Origin: Clostridia bacterium DTU080
GTDB taxonomy: Bacteria > Bacillota > Limnochordia > DTU080
NCBI GenBank assembly: GCA_001513395.1
Contig: LFTP01000323.1
Coordinates: forward strand, 1-23,542
Direction: 5' to 3'
DNA: 23,542 nucleotides
Part shown: one piece after another, positions 1 to 7,485 of the stretch
Numbering within the stretch: the first letter of the stretch is position 1
Layout of the letters: each line of letters opens with the position of its first letter
Made by a program: the position numbers and the translations under genes
Notes under the pieces: generated by a model
What the model was told of the DNA's origin: nothing
What the model saw: the letters and a program-made list of their open reading frames with translations, nothing else
Databases searched by the model: none

Positions 1-123
1 CCGCGTGTCTTCGGCGGCGATGAGATCGACCTCTTGCAAGATCCTGACCGCCCGCTGCGAGATATCCTCCAGATTGCCCAACGGAGTTCCCACTATATAG
101 AGAACACCTGACTCAGCCCTCAC
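1..123 (-). CDS. rsmI: 16S rRNA (cytidine1402-2'-O)-methyltransferase RsmI, N-terminal part only
   Basis: The first 41 codons of a gene that leaves the window at base 1. The translation contains LYIVGTPLGNLEDISQRAV and ends in LIAAEDTR, the hallmark N-terminus of RsmI, the SAM-dependent tetrapyrrole-methylase-fold enzyme that 2'-O-methylates C1402 of 16S rRNA in the ribosomal decoding centre. The likely start is GTG at 123, which overlaps the end of ricT (stop 115-113), with a purine-rich AGGGAG about 12 bases upstream; this implies translational coupling. In Bacillus, yabA, a tRNA methyltransferase gene and a GIY-YIG gene normally lie between ricT and rsmI; here they are absent. The identification is firm despite the truncation by the window edge. 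Confidence 0.9.
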   Translation of the reverse strand, partial: MRAESGVLYIVGTPLGNLEDISQRAVRILQEVDLIAAEDTR

Positions 124-1171
124 CGCCGGCCCCACTCCCTGCCGCTTTAGACTTAGACTTACGTTTCGGTTTGCGCTTGCGCCAACGGCGTTTTTTGCCG
201 GAGCCTTTTGCTTTCCCGCGGCTCTTTTTTGTTGCCTGATCCGGTGCCGAGGAGTCATCCTGAGATTGATCATGGGGATGATCCGCCTGGTCCGATGTCG
301 GCAGGGACTCATCTTGCATATCCTCATCGTCGATTGACGGCTGCGCCGGATCGCTAATCACGGGTAGGGGCAGTTGCCCTTCTTTCAACTGATCCCAGTT
401 CACCACCACTCGGGTGCCTTCAGGCAACTGCAACACCGCGTTCTCGCGCAACAGATTGACGGCCACGATCTTGGCCTCTCCGTCGGATAGGGCTATCGTC
501 TCGCCCAGCTTGGGTTGTCGTGCTCTGGCATCTTGATAGGCCTCGGCCTCGAAACGCAGGCAGCATTTCAACCGTCCGCACACACCTGAAATCTTGCCCG
601 GATTCATCGACAACTCCTGTTCTTTGGCGTGCCGAATGGAAACCGGAGAGAACTCGCCGATCCAGGTAGCACAGCAAAGGCAGCGGCCACAGACGCCCAC
701 CCCGCCCAGAATCTTCGCCTCATCGCGAACCCCTACTTGCCTGAGCTCAATTCGGGCATGCAGTCTGGCGGCCAGTGCCTTGACCAGTTCGCGGAAATCA
801 ACCCGCTGGTCAGCCGTAAAAAAGAAAACCAGCTTACTTCTGTCAAAGGCGCATTCAACCCCGACCAGCTTCATCTCCAAACCAAGGGCTTCTATACACT
901 CTCGAGCGACTGCATAGGCTTCCGCTTCATAACCCCGGTTTTCCTCAGCCCGAAGAAGATCCTCCTCGGTGGCCAAACGTACCACTTTTTTCAGAGGCTG
1001 AGTCACTTCCTCCTCGCTCACCATACGAGGACCGATCACCACTTCGCCGAGTTCCGTGCCGCGCACCGTCTCTACAATCACATGATCGCCAACCTGCGTC
1101 TGATGATCACCGGGATCAAAATAGTATATCTTGCCCGCCTTCTTGAAGCGGACTCCAACCACTTCTATCAC
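113..1171 (-). CDS. ricT: RicT/YaaT-type PSP1 domain protein (RNA-maturation and sporulation factor)
   Basis: A 352-residue PSP1-domain protein. In Bacillus subtilis RicT joins RicA and RicF in an Fe-S complex that works with RNase Y in mRNA maturation and affects Spo0A phosphorylation, sporulation and competence. Visible here are the N-terminal VVGVRFKKAGKIYYFDPG block and two conserved cysteine clusters, about residues 161-167 (CGRCLCC) and 198-204 (CGRLKCC), the expected Fe-S ligands. The start is GTG at 1171, which shares one base with the TAG of holB (TAGTG) and has AAAGGGGA upstream; the ORF stays open further upstream, but that part is holB in another frame. The C-terminal 75 residues are unusual: an acidic Asp/Glu/Ser/Gln-rich linker followed by a strongly basic Lys/Arg tail, perhaps an RNA-binding extension. 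RicA and RicF are not encoded nearby. Confidence 0.92.
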   Translation of the reverse strand: MIEVVGVRFKKAGKIYYFDPGDHQTQVGDHVIVETVRGTELGEVVIGPRMVSEEEVTQPLKKVVRLATEEDLLRAEENRGYEAEAYAVARECIEALGLEMKLVGVECAFDRSKLVFFFTADQRVDFRELVKALAARLHARIELRQVGVRDEAKILGGVGVCGRCLCCATWIGEFSPVSIRHAKEQELSMNPGKISGVCGRLKCCLRFEAEAYQDARARQPKLGETIALSDGEAKIVAVNLLRENAVLQLPEGTRVVVNWDQLKEGQLPLPVISDPAQPSIDDEDMQDESLPTSDQADHPHDQSQDDSSAPDQATKKSRGKAKGSGKKRRWRKRKPKRKSKSKAAGSGAGGEG

Positions 1172-2145
1172 TAGGGTATTCCCCTTTGCATCCGCATTAG
1201 CATCACATCGAGCACAAGTCGTTTGTTCGCATTGCGAGACAAAGCCCGGCGTGCCTCGCCAATGGCAACCAATGCCTGCAAGGCCGCCGTCTGCCATCCG
1301 GCAGCCTCCTCATCGAGCTTCTGTATAGCGTCAATATTAGTCACGGGCAGCCCGCGATCCAAAAAGCGATGCCATATGTCGCGAAACCAGGTCATCATCA
1401 TCTCAAGCCAAGCATCGATATCCTTTTCGGCCTCCAGTTCAGAAGCGATGGGCCACACGGCCTTGAGCCTTTCACGACGCAGAAGTTGACTCCACGAGGC
1501 CACGCGATCGCGATGGGCGACGACAGTCTCAGGATCAAGGTCCAAGGCCACACCGGGCCTCCCTCCGCTTAAAGCGGCCAAAAAAGCTGCCTGCTGCGGT
1601 GTCATATCACGTTTAGTCAAAAGCCATTCAGCTATCACTTCAGTTGCCACAGGGCGCATGCTCACAGTCTGACAACGAGAATGAATAGTAGGCAAGATGG
1701 CCGTCGGTTGATGCAAGACAAGGAGCAAAACCCCGTTGCCCGGCGGCTCCTCCAATACCTTAAGCATACTGTTTTGCGCCTGCTCAGTCAGTGTCTCGGC
1801 ATCATCCAGGACACAGATCTTGTAACGCCCTTCATAGGGCCGCCGGGATATCTGCGCCTGCATGGCCCGTACCTGGTCAATGCGAAAACTGGAACCCATG
1901 GGCGTCAACCAATGCAGATCAGGGTGAACGTCATTTTCCACTCTGCGGCAACTTCTACATGATCCGCACGGCGCCTCTGACCGTGAGCCTTCACAAAGAA
2001 GGGCCTGAGCAAACAGTCGAGCCAAACGGGCCTTGCCTATGCCTTTGACTCCCGAAAACATATAAGCGTGCGCTACTTGCTCGGACATCACGGCCGAGCG
2101 CAACGTAGCCACTTCTGTTTGGTGCCCTGCAATATCCCACGGCAC
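1171..2145 (-). CDS. holB: DNA polymerase III delta-prime subunit (clamp loader)
   Basis: A 324-residue AAA+ clamp-loader subunit that helps open the sliding clamp and load it on primed DNA. Visible landmarks are the N-terminal HAYMFSGVKGIGKARLA with a P-loop at residues 32-39 (ending GKA rather than GKT), a four-cysteine zinc module at Cys51, 60, 63 and 66, the VLDDAETLTEQAQNSMLKVL Walker B-like region, LEEPP, and the IHSRCQ (SRC) motif. The start is GTG at 2145 with GGAGG about 9 bases upstream. The gene overlaps ricT by one base and lies downstream of tmk as in other Bacillota, but without yaaQ and yaaR between them. The C-terminal half resembles the family's collar domain but is poorly conserved. 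Identification is secure. Confidence 0.95.
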   Translation of the reverse strand: MPWDIAGHQTEVATLRSAVMSEQVAHAYMFSGVKGIGKARLARLFAQALLCEGSRSEAPCGSCRSCRRVENDVHPDLHWLTPMGSSFRIDQVRAMQAQISRRPYEGRYKICVLDDAETLTEQAQNSMLKVLEEPPGNGVLLLVLHQPTAILPTIHSRCQTVSMRPVATEVIAEWLLTKRDMTPQQAAFLAALSGGRPGVALDLDPETVVAHRDRVASWSQLLRRERLKAVWPIASELEAEKDIDAWLEMMMTWFRDIWHRFLDRGLPVTNIDAIQKLDEEAAGWQTAALQALVAIGEARRALSRNANKRLVLDVMLMRMQRGIP

Positions 2146-2212
2146 GACTCAGCCCTCCTCAAAAGCGTGACCCGCCGGCGCGCTTCGGCGGCAGTCCGGA
2201 GCAAAAACGACC

Positions 2213-2323
2213 TTAATCGGCAATCGCGGCCGATGTGAACGAGCCTTCTTTCAAAGATGACACAGCCTGCGCGCCTGCCCCAAGACCTGCCGCAAGAGCC
2301 CGGGAGCGGATGAGACCGGCCAT
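2213..2323 (-). CDS. Doubtful 36-residue Ala-rich small ORF between tmk and holB
   Basis: An ATG-started reading frame of 36 codons ending in TAA. The product starts MAGLIRSRALAAGLGAGAQ and ends SFTSAAIAD; it is rich in Ala and Gly and could form one amphipathic helix. It lies in the same frame as the preceding tiny ORF (2333-2446), separated by TGA and three codons, and that ORF is itself in frame with the tmk stop. No good ribosome-binding site precedes it. I recognise no family. It could be the remnant of one gene split by a stop codon, or chance openness in GC-rich DNA. Confidence 0.22.
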   Translation of the reverse strand: MAGLIRSRALAAGLGAGAQAVSSLKEGSFTSAAIAD

Positions 2324-2332
2324 GTCATTCGC

Positions 2333-2446
2333 TCAAAAAGCCCCAGCGTTGAGCCCGCTGCCGTCGTCGCCCAAGACCGGCTTTCCCCACTGTGAGCGGT
2401 GAAAAGCCAGACCCTCGATTTCACGCTTGTATGCCGTAGTCAGCAT
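2333..2446 (-). CDS. Doubtful 37-residue small ORF just downstream of tmk
   Basis: An ATG frame of 37 codons beginning 22 bases after the tmk stop and ending in TGA at 2335-2333. The product begins MLTTAYKREIEGLAFHRSQ and ends DDGSGLNAGAF. There is no clear Shine-Dalgarno sequence before the ATG; a TTG at 2458 in the same frame is an alternative start. About two thirds of third codon positions are G or C, as expected of coding DNA here, but this is weak evidence. The position corresponds to that of yaaQ and yaaR in Bacillus, yet the sequence resembles neither. The remaining bases of the tmk-holB gap (2146-2212) hold only the holB ribosome-binding site. Confidence 0.22.
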   Translation of the reverse strand: MLTTAYKREIEGLAFHRSQWGKPVLGDDGSGLNAGAF

Positions 2447-2467
2447 AACAGAAGGCAAAACTGAGTG

Positions 2468-3103
2468 TCAACGTGCCCCCTGCGCCAACCATGGCCAATG
2501 CTTGAGGCAGTCATCCCAGATCTGGGCCGCCACGGCCTCCGCAGACTCACCGGCCACGTTTAAGGAACGCAAGCGGGGTATCTCACGAACCAAAGTCCGA
2601 TAACCCTCATAGACTTTCCGTTGAAAGGTCAAGCCGCGTTGCTCAATTTTGTCAGCCTCGTTCAGACGGCCAAAACACTCCTCAGGAGGCACGGCCAGGA
2701 AAAAAGTGATATCCGGGACGATGCCCTGGGTGGCAAAACGGTTGATCTCCCGCACCATGTCTACCGGACGATCAACGGCCCAACCCTGGTAAACAAGACT
2801 GGAATCGACATATCTGTCGGAAACGACAATTGCTCCGCGTTCCAGCGCCGGTTTGATGACGTTGTTCACATGCTGAGCCCGATCGGCGGCCAGTAAGAGC
2901 ACTTCAGCCTCCCAAGTGAGCGGCTCTTGTCCTGATGAATCCAGCAGCCACTGACGGATAGCCAACCCCACCTGCGTTCCGCCGGGCTCACGCGTCAAGA
3001 CCACATCGTGGTTCAGGGCCCGAAGCCGCGAAGCCAAGAGCCTGGCCTGCGTGGTCTTGCCTACGCCGTCACAACCCTCAAAGGAGATAAACAAACCTCT
3101 CAA
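2468..3103 (-). CDS. tmk: Thymidylate kinase
   Basis: A 211-residue dTMP kinase that phosphorylates dTMP to dTDP with ATP, a required step in dTTP synthesis. Landmarks: the P-loop FEGCDGVGKTTQ at residues 8-19, the TREPGGT segment near 37 that contacts substrate, the DRYVDSSLVYQG motif from about 96, and a lid region with the GLTFQRKV segment. The length is typical. The start chosen is TTG at 3103 because GGAGG lies 8 bases upstream and the product then begins (M)RGLFISFEG, matching the family; a longer frame from TTG 3118 would place the ribosome-binding site inside the gene. It follows the decarboxylase by about 31 bases, presumably in the same transcript. Confidence 0.95.
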   Translation of the reverse strand: MRGLFISFEGCDGVGKTTQARLLASRLRALNHDVVLTREPGGTQVGLAIRQWLLDSSGQEPLTWEAEVLLLAADRAQHVNNVIKPALERGAIVVSDRYVDSSLVYQGWAVDRPVDMVREINRFATQGIVPDITFFLAVPPEECFGRLNEADKIEQRGLTFQRKVYEGYRTLVREIPRLRSLNVAGESAEAVAAQIWDDCLKHWPWLAQGAR

Positions 3104-3134
3104 GATCGCATCCTCCAACGTGTAAGCAGACGAG

Positions 3135-4574
3135 TCAGGCTATGACCGTCACTTTTCCGTCCCCCATATAACCGCGTATATAGAAGCCTGACTCCGTCGC
3201 TTTGCGTAAAAACTCCACAACCTCTTCAGTGACCAACTCGCCTGGCACCAGTACCGGCACCCCGGGAGGATACGGACACAAAGTCTGTCCGGATATGCGT
3301 CCCACAGCGTCGTTCCAACTCACTCGTGTGCTACTGGATTGAGCAGCCCGTCGCGGAGTGAGCGCCATGGGAGGAATATCGGGATAGCTCAGACTTTCCC
3401 CATTTCCCGACGACGAAAGTGTCCGACGCAGCTGATCAATAGCCGCCGCCAGGCGTTGGCCGTGAATCACGTTGTCACCCAATCCCACAAGGACCACGCA
3501 ATAGCGAGTGTCCGCCATCTCCACCTGGATGCCGTAGCGCATGCGCAGAGCAGCTGCCAAATGCAGACCGCTGATCCCCTCGCAGCCGACAATGAGCCGC
3601 GTTGGATCCCAGGAATAGGCAACGGATCCAAGCTCATCGGCTCCCAAACAACGCACACCGGGCATGCTTCTGAGCCGTTGGCGCAACATCTCTGCCACTT
3701 CTATGGCTTTCGTCCACAAAGCCTCACCCTGAGCGGCCATCTGCGCCCGTGCACTGTCCAAAGACGACAGGAGCAAAGACGACGGACTCGTACTCTGCAA
3801 GACGTCCAGAGCCCTATCCACAGCCTCGATGTCCGCATCGGCCGCGCCATGTAACATGGAAGCCTGTGTCAGAGCGCTGAGTGTCTTGTGGGTGCTTTGC
3901 ACCGTCATGTGGGCTCCGCAGGCCAGGGCCGGTCGGGGAAAAGACGGATGAAACGCATAGTGAGCCCCGTGAGCTTCATCGACCAGCACGAGAACGCCTC
4001 GCTCTCTGGCCATGTTGGCAACAGCCCGCAGATCACAACACAGCCCGTAGTAATTCGAATAGGTGACCACAACGGCCTTGGCTTTGGGAGTCAGTTGCAA
4101 CGCCACCGCGTATTCCTCGGCTCCCTCCGGCAAAGGTAACTGAGAGACGGGATCCACGCGGAAAGGAATGTAGGAAGGCTTAGCTCCTGACAGCACAAGG
4201 CCTCCGGCTACACACATATGAGCCTGCCGGGGGACGATGAGCACATCGTCCTCGGTAAGTGTGGCCAGCAACATAGCGTGTACCCCGCCGCTCGTACCGT
4301 TGATCAGGAATCTGGTCCATGATGCGCCGAACAAGGCGGCCGCTCGCTCTTGGGCCTCACGCAACAAGGAGTCCCAGCTGTGCTGGGACGGAGGATCATA
4401 CAAAACATCCGAAAGATCACACTGTAGAGCGGGCCCCAGGGCGGCCTGCAACTCTTCGGCAGCTCCGCGCCCCTGTTTGTGTCCCGGTGTGTGCCAGGGC
4501 AACACATTATGTCGGGCATAGGCGGCTACGGCCTGCAAAAAAGCCGCCGGCTCCGCTCGAGTTTGCTCACCCAT
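3135..4574 (-). CDS. PLP-dependent Orn/Lys/Arg decarboxylase family protein (YaaO-like)
   Basis: A 479-residue fold-type I PLP enzyme of the Orn/Lys/Arg decarboxylase major-domain family. Visible are the N-terminal LPWHTPGHKQGRG, the substrate/PLP block INGTSGGVHAML, DEAHGAH near residue 199 (the Asp that contacts the pyridine nitrogen) and STHKTL with the Schiff-base lysine at about residue 230. The C-terminal domain, including PYPPGVPVLVPGE, is also intact. Members decarboxylate arginine, lysine or ornithine for polyamine synthesis, but this short subgroup next to tmk has no agreed substrate. The ATG at 4574 is preferred over GTG 4583 because TGAGGTG sits just before it as ribosome-binding site. 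It heads the tmk-holB-ricT-rsmI run, as in Bacillus. Confidence 0.88.
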   Translation of the reverse strand: MGEQTRAEPAAFLQAVAAYARHNVLPWHTPGHKQGRGAAEELQAALGPALQCDLSDVLYDPPSQHSWDSLLREAQERAAALFGASWTRFLINGTSGGVHAMLLATLTEDDVLIVPRQAHMCVAGGLVLSGAKPSYIPFRVDPVSQLPLPEGAEEYAVALQLTPKAKAVVVTYSNYYGLCCDLRAVANMARERGVLVLVDEAHGAHYAFHPSFPRPALACGAHMTVQSTHKTLSALTQASMLHGAADADIEAVDRALDVLQSTSPSSLLLSSLDSARAQMAAQGEALWTKAIEVAEMLRQRLRSMPGVRCLGADELGSVAYSWDPTRLIVGCEGISGLHLAAALRMRYGIQVEMADTRYCVVLVGLGDNVIHGQRLAAAIDQLRRTLSSSGNGESLSYPDIPPMALTPRRAAQSSSTRVSWNDAVGRISGQTLCPYPPGVPVLVPGELVTEEVVEFLRKATESGFYIRGYMGDGKVTVIA

Positions 4575-4708
4575 ATTCGACACCTCAAAGCACGGACAAC
4601 GCTGCCATCCAGCCGGAACGCTCCGGCGATCATCATAAGACTGCGATGCCAGGTGATCGAAAGCCTCTTCTCATTTCTCATTCAAACCCCGGCGCGAAAT
4701 GATCGGAA

Positions 4709-4734
4709 GCAGGAGTGTGCAAGCACACCCCTGC
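4709..4734 (-). terminator. Inverted repeat, possible weak terminator after the oxidoreductase
   Basis: Arms GCAGGAGTGTGC and GCACACCCCTGC form a 12-position stem with one mismatch around a two-base loop, about 74 bases past the stop of the minus-strand oxidoreductase and upstream of the decarboxylase. Neither strand has a proper run of T after the stem, so intrinsic termination is uncertain; a processing hairpin or protein site is also possible. I see nothing else in 4735-4807. Confidence 0.4.
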
Positions 4735-4807
4735 AATATGTCTTCGACTCATCGCCTGCGTCACAGGCCGTACAGCAGCCCTTTTTTGCCGCGTGTTACG
4801 AGCACCT

Positions 4808-5953
4808 TTACGGACAAAGGGGTATGTCAACCGGCATCCCCAGTTCGATGGAATCCGTAGCGGCTGCTGCTATGGCGGTGCTATCCCGAGCCATGACGAT
4901 GGAGTGAACCGGCTGTCGTCCTGTCTTGACACATTCGACAAACTCTTCGATGATACCGACGTCTCCGCCGCCGTGACCGCCCGGACCCGCCTTGGGATAG
5001 TACTCTTGCACCTCGTTGGTGAAACGCTTTTCGACCCGGATCCAGAAGTTGCCCGGGTTATCGAAAAAGGCGGTCATCTTACCCTTATCGCCGATGAAGG
5101 TGAACTCCCTCGTATACTCAGGCGTGAAGTGACATTCGGTATACACGGCCCGGGTGTTGTTGTCATACTCGATGATGACCGCCGAATTATCGTCGACATC
5201 GACGGCCTGGGAGAAGACACAAAAATCAAGCACACCTTTTTCTTGGGCATCCCGCAAGACATGCGGACAAGTATCCGCTTCGTCGCAACTTGAGCAACGT
5301 TTGTCCTCCGGTTCGTCACCTCCGAAGACATTCAGCCCGCCGACGGCATAGACCCGGACGGGCCGCGCTCCCATAAACCAGTTGACCAGATCGATGGTGT
5401 GCACACCCTTTTGCAGCAACAGACTGCGCACAAACGATCTGCGGCTGTACATGTTGTGATAGAAATACTTGTCGCCGACGGACACATTGTCTATGCCCTG
5501 GCCCATGATCACATTACCTATGACGCCGTCATCCAACAGTTCCCGCATACGTGTAAACAGCGTGCAGTGCCGCAACTCAAAACCGACCATAGAAACGCGG
5601 TCCGAAGCGTGCGTCCGCCAAGTTCTGACCAGATCGTCACACTGCTCCACAGTCTGAGCCATGGGCTTTTCCAGCAATATGTGCTTTCGGGCCTTTAGAG
5701 CCTGAAGCGTATTCTCATAGTGGGCAGGATCAGCCGAGGCTATGACCACCACATCGACTTCATCGCTGGCCAACATCTCATCCAGGCTGGCAAAGGCCTT
5801 AGCTTCGGGATAAGCCTCCTTGGCTTGGGCCCGTCTTTGGTCTCCGGGTTCCGCTATAGCCACCAATCTGGATGCAGGATGCTGACTGAACACTCTGCTG
5901 AAAAAACGTCCTCGTCCGCCAAAACCGACCACGCCGACACCAAACCGTTCCAA
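4808..5953 (-). CDS. Gfo/Idh/MocA family oxidoreductase with a cysteine cluster
   Basis: A 381-residue NAD(P)-dependent dehydrogenase of the Gfo/Idh/MocA family, whose members oxidise or reduce sugars, inositols and related polyols. The Rossmann fold starts at GVGVVGFGGRGRFF near the N-terminus; EKPMAQT (lysine at about 96) is the family's catalytic/cofactor motif and KGVHTIDLVNWF (His near 185) its active-site helix. A Cys-x2-Cys-x5-Cys cluster (about residues 220, 223, 229) plus Cys245 could bind a metal; similar clusters occur in some family members, but their role is unknown to me. The start is TTG at 5953 because AGGGGGG lies 8 bases upstream; the frame could extend to GTG 6019, which has no good ribosome-binding site. 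It stands alone and is transcribed divergently from htrA. Substrate unknown. Confidence 0.87.
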   Translation of the reverse strand: MERFGVGVVGFGGRGRFFSRVFSQHPASRLVAIAEPGDQRRAQAKEAYPEAKAFASLDEMLASDEVDVVVIASADPAHYENTLQALKARKHILLEKPMAQTVEQCDDLVRTWRTHASDRVSMVGFELRHCTLFTRMRELLDDGVIGNVIMGQGIDNVSVGDKYFYHNMYSRRSFVRSLLLQKGVHTIDLVNWFMGARPVRVYAVGGLNVFGGDEPEDKRCSSCDEADTCPHVLRDAQEKGVLDFCVFSQAVDVDDNSAVIIEYDNNTRAVYTECHFTPEYTREFTFIGDKGKMTAFFDNPGNFWIRVEKRFTNEVQEYYPKAGPGGHGGGDVGIIEEFVECVKTGRQPVHSIVMARDSTAIAAAATDSIELGMPVDIPLCP

Positions 5954-6022
5954 ACCGCGTGCCCCCCTGTTAAAGTCCCTGCACTGTTTAGGTTCGCATT
6001 CCCTTGGCGGTATGCGCACTGT

Positions 6023-6043
6023 GGGTCTTCACCGAGGTGACCC
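6023..6043. repeat. Inverted repeat in the divergent oxidoreductase/htrA region
   Basis: The centre is the perfect palindrome CACCGAGGTG, flanked by GGGT on the left and ACCC on the right after a three-base offset. It lies 70-90 bases upstream of the TTG start of the minus-strand oxidoreductase, so it could be an operator for that gene. This is a positional inference only. Confidence 0.25.
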
Positions 6044-6075
6044 GAAGCTCCTGCAGCCTTTCTTTTTTTGCCTTC

Positions 6076-6114
6076 TCGTCACGGTTTCGTCACATTTACG
6101 TGTTATGGTATCAT
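6076..6114 (+). promoter_or_regulatory. Possible htrA promoter with an 11-bp-phased direct repeat
   Basis: TCGTCAC occurs twice, at 6076-6082 and 6087-6093, exactly 11 bases apart, i.e. on the same face of the helix, the arrangement typical of OmpR/PhoB-type regulator sites. The second copy contains a plausible -35 (TCGTCA, 6087-6092), followed after 16 bases by TATCAT (6109-6114) as -10. The encoded regulator two genes away is of the OmpR/PhoB type, so it may control this promoter. Repeats this short can arise by chance. Confidence 0.35.
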
Positions 6115-6130
6115 GTAAGAAGCGTAGGAA

Positions 6131-6151
6131 GCGAGCGTGACTGTCGCTCGC
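6131..6151 (+). repeat. Perfect 7-bp inverted repeat in the htrA leader
   Basis: GCGAGCG and CGCTCGC are separated by TGACTGT. The element lies between the presumed htrA promoter and its ribosome-binding site (AAGGAG, 6196-6201), so it would form a hairpin in the 5' leader. It might be an operator or an mRNA-stability hairpin; no T run follows. Confidence 0.4.
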
Positions 6152-6209
6152 CTCATGGGCCTGAAAAATCAACATGTTTGTGGAAAATGATTCGCAAGGA
6201 GTGATGGCT

Positions 6210-7415
6210 GTGCGTTCAATAAGAAGCTGGAAAGGCATCGCAGCAGCTGCCGGCCTGACCGTCATCGTTCTTGGTTTCCTCTATGCGTTACCGGCTTCGC
6301 GCCCCAATGCTCCTGAAGCCTTGGCCGCACCGAGCGCTTCCAACAGTAACGGTGCCGCCCAACTGCTTTCGGGACTTGGACCCTATGCCGTAGCTGAAGT
6401 AGCTGAAGCTGTCAGCCCTGCAGTTGTCTATGTAGAAGTGGAGTACAAGGCACAGCAGCGCACCTCTGCACGTTCGCCCTTCAGCGGTTCGCCGTTTGGC
6501 GATCTGTTTGACTGGTTTTGGTTCGGAGTGCCGCAAACCCCGCGCCAGGGTGTGTCACAAGGCAGTGGCTTTATCATCTCTGAAGACGGACAGATCCTCA
6601 CCAACCAGCATCTGCTGGACGACAGTGACAACATCCAGGAGATCCGCGTCTATGTTCAAAACCAGAAAGAGCCCTACAAGGCCAGACTGCTGGGTTCTGA
6701 CTACGAGCTCGATCTGGCTGTGCTCAAGATCGATGCCAACGAAAAACTCCCGGTCGCCAAACTCGGGGATTCCGACAAGGCACGTGTCGGGGAGTTTGTG
6801 GTCGCCATCGGCAATCCCTACGGCAAGGACTTCGATCACACCGTGACGGTGGGTGTTTTGTCGGCCAAGGGCCGCCGAATCCAGATTCCGGATACGACCC
6901 GTCGCGAGTTGCGCGAGTACACGAATCTGATGCAGACGGACGCGGCCATCAACCCCGGTAACTCGGGTGGTCCCTTGCTCAACCTGCGCGGAGAGGTTAT
7001 CGGCATCAACACCGCTGTGCGTGCCGACAGCCAGGGTATAGGTTTTGCGATTCCGATCAATGTAGCCAAAGAAGTGGTCGAGGATCTGGTCACGAAAGGC
7101 GCGGTACAGCGACCGTTTATCGGTATCTCGTACGGTCCCATCACTGAAGAGATTGCGGAGTATCTCAAGTTACCCAAGGCCGAGGGTGTCATGATCATGG
7201 AAGTCATCCAGGGTTCGGCAGCAAGCAAAGCGGGTCTGCAACCCTGGGACATCATCCGCAAGATCGAAGACCAGGAGATCAAGACCGTCGATGACGTTCT
7301 TAAGGTGACTCAAAAGATGAAGATCGGAGACAAGCTGCGCTTTATCGTCGACAGGGTGTCCGGCGGACGGATACGAACCGTCTCCATCTTGGTCACGGTC
7401 GGTTCCAGAGACTGA
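6210..7415 (+). CDS. htrA: HtrA/DegP-type membrane-anchored serine protease with PDZ domain
   Basis: A 401-residue trypsin-like quality-control protease that degrades or refolds damaged proteins at the outer face of the membrane. An N-terminal signal-anchor (about residues 10-28, AAAAGLTVIVLGFLYAL) is followed by a low-complexity linker, the protease domain with the triad His134 (LTNQH), Asp168 (YELDLAV) and Ser252 (NPGNSGGP), and one C-terminal PDZ domain starting near VMIMEVIQGSAASKAGL. The start is GTG at 6210, 8 bases after AAGGAG; the frame is open to ATG 6174, and ATG 6204 sits too close to the ribosome-binding site. It is followed by a response regulator and histidine kinase on the same strand, suggesting an envelope-stress circuit as for CssRS-HtrA in Bacillus. 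All catalytic residues are intact. Confidence 0.94.
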   Translation: MRSIRSWKGIAAAAGLTVIVLGFLYALPASRPNAPEALAAPSASNSNGAAQLLSGLGPYAVAEVAEAVSPAVVYVEVEYKAQQRTSARSPFSGSPFGDLFDWFWFGVPQTPRQGVSQGSGFIISEDGQILTNQHLLDDSDNIQEIRVYVQNQKEPYKARLLGSDYELDLAVLKIDANEKLPVAKLGDSDKARVGEFVVAIGNPYGKDFDHTVTVGVLSAKGRRIQIPDTTRRELREYTNLMQTDAAINPGNSGGPLLNLRGEVIGINTAVRADSQGIGFAIPINVAKEVVEDLVTKGAVQRPFIGISYGPITEEIAEYLKLPKAEGVMIMEVIQGSAASKAGLQPWDIIRKIEDQEIKTVDDVLKVTQKMKIGDKLRFIVDRVSGGRIRTVSILVTVGSRD

Positions 7416-7451
7416 CGCATTTTCAATCGAGACTCCTACACCACCCCCCGA

Positions 7452-7485
7452 GCGTACGGCCACCGTGTCAGCGGTTGGCCGTCGC
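7452..7485 (+). terminator. Hairpin between htrA and the response regulator
   Basis: ACGGCCACCG pairs with CGGTTGGCCGT with one bulged T, and GCG/CGC extends the stem outside another bulge, giving about 13 base pairs. Only TTGTT follows, so this is at best a weak terminator or attenuator that would let htrA be made in excess of, or independently from, the two-component genes. Confidence 0.4.

Noticed and set aside
2333..2335. In-frame TGA between the two tiny ORFs as a selenocysteine codon
   Set aside because: No plausible SECIS-type hairpin follows, neither flank resembles a selenoprotein, and TGA serves as a normal stop for other genes in the window.
3339..3854. Plus-strand ORF of 171 codons opposite the decarboxylase gene
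   Set aside because: Composition is typical of an antisense shadow and there is no ribosome-binding site or recognisable domain.
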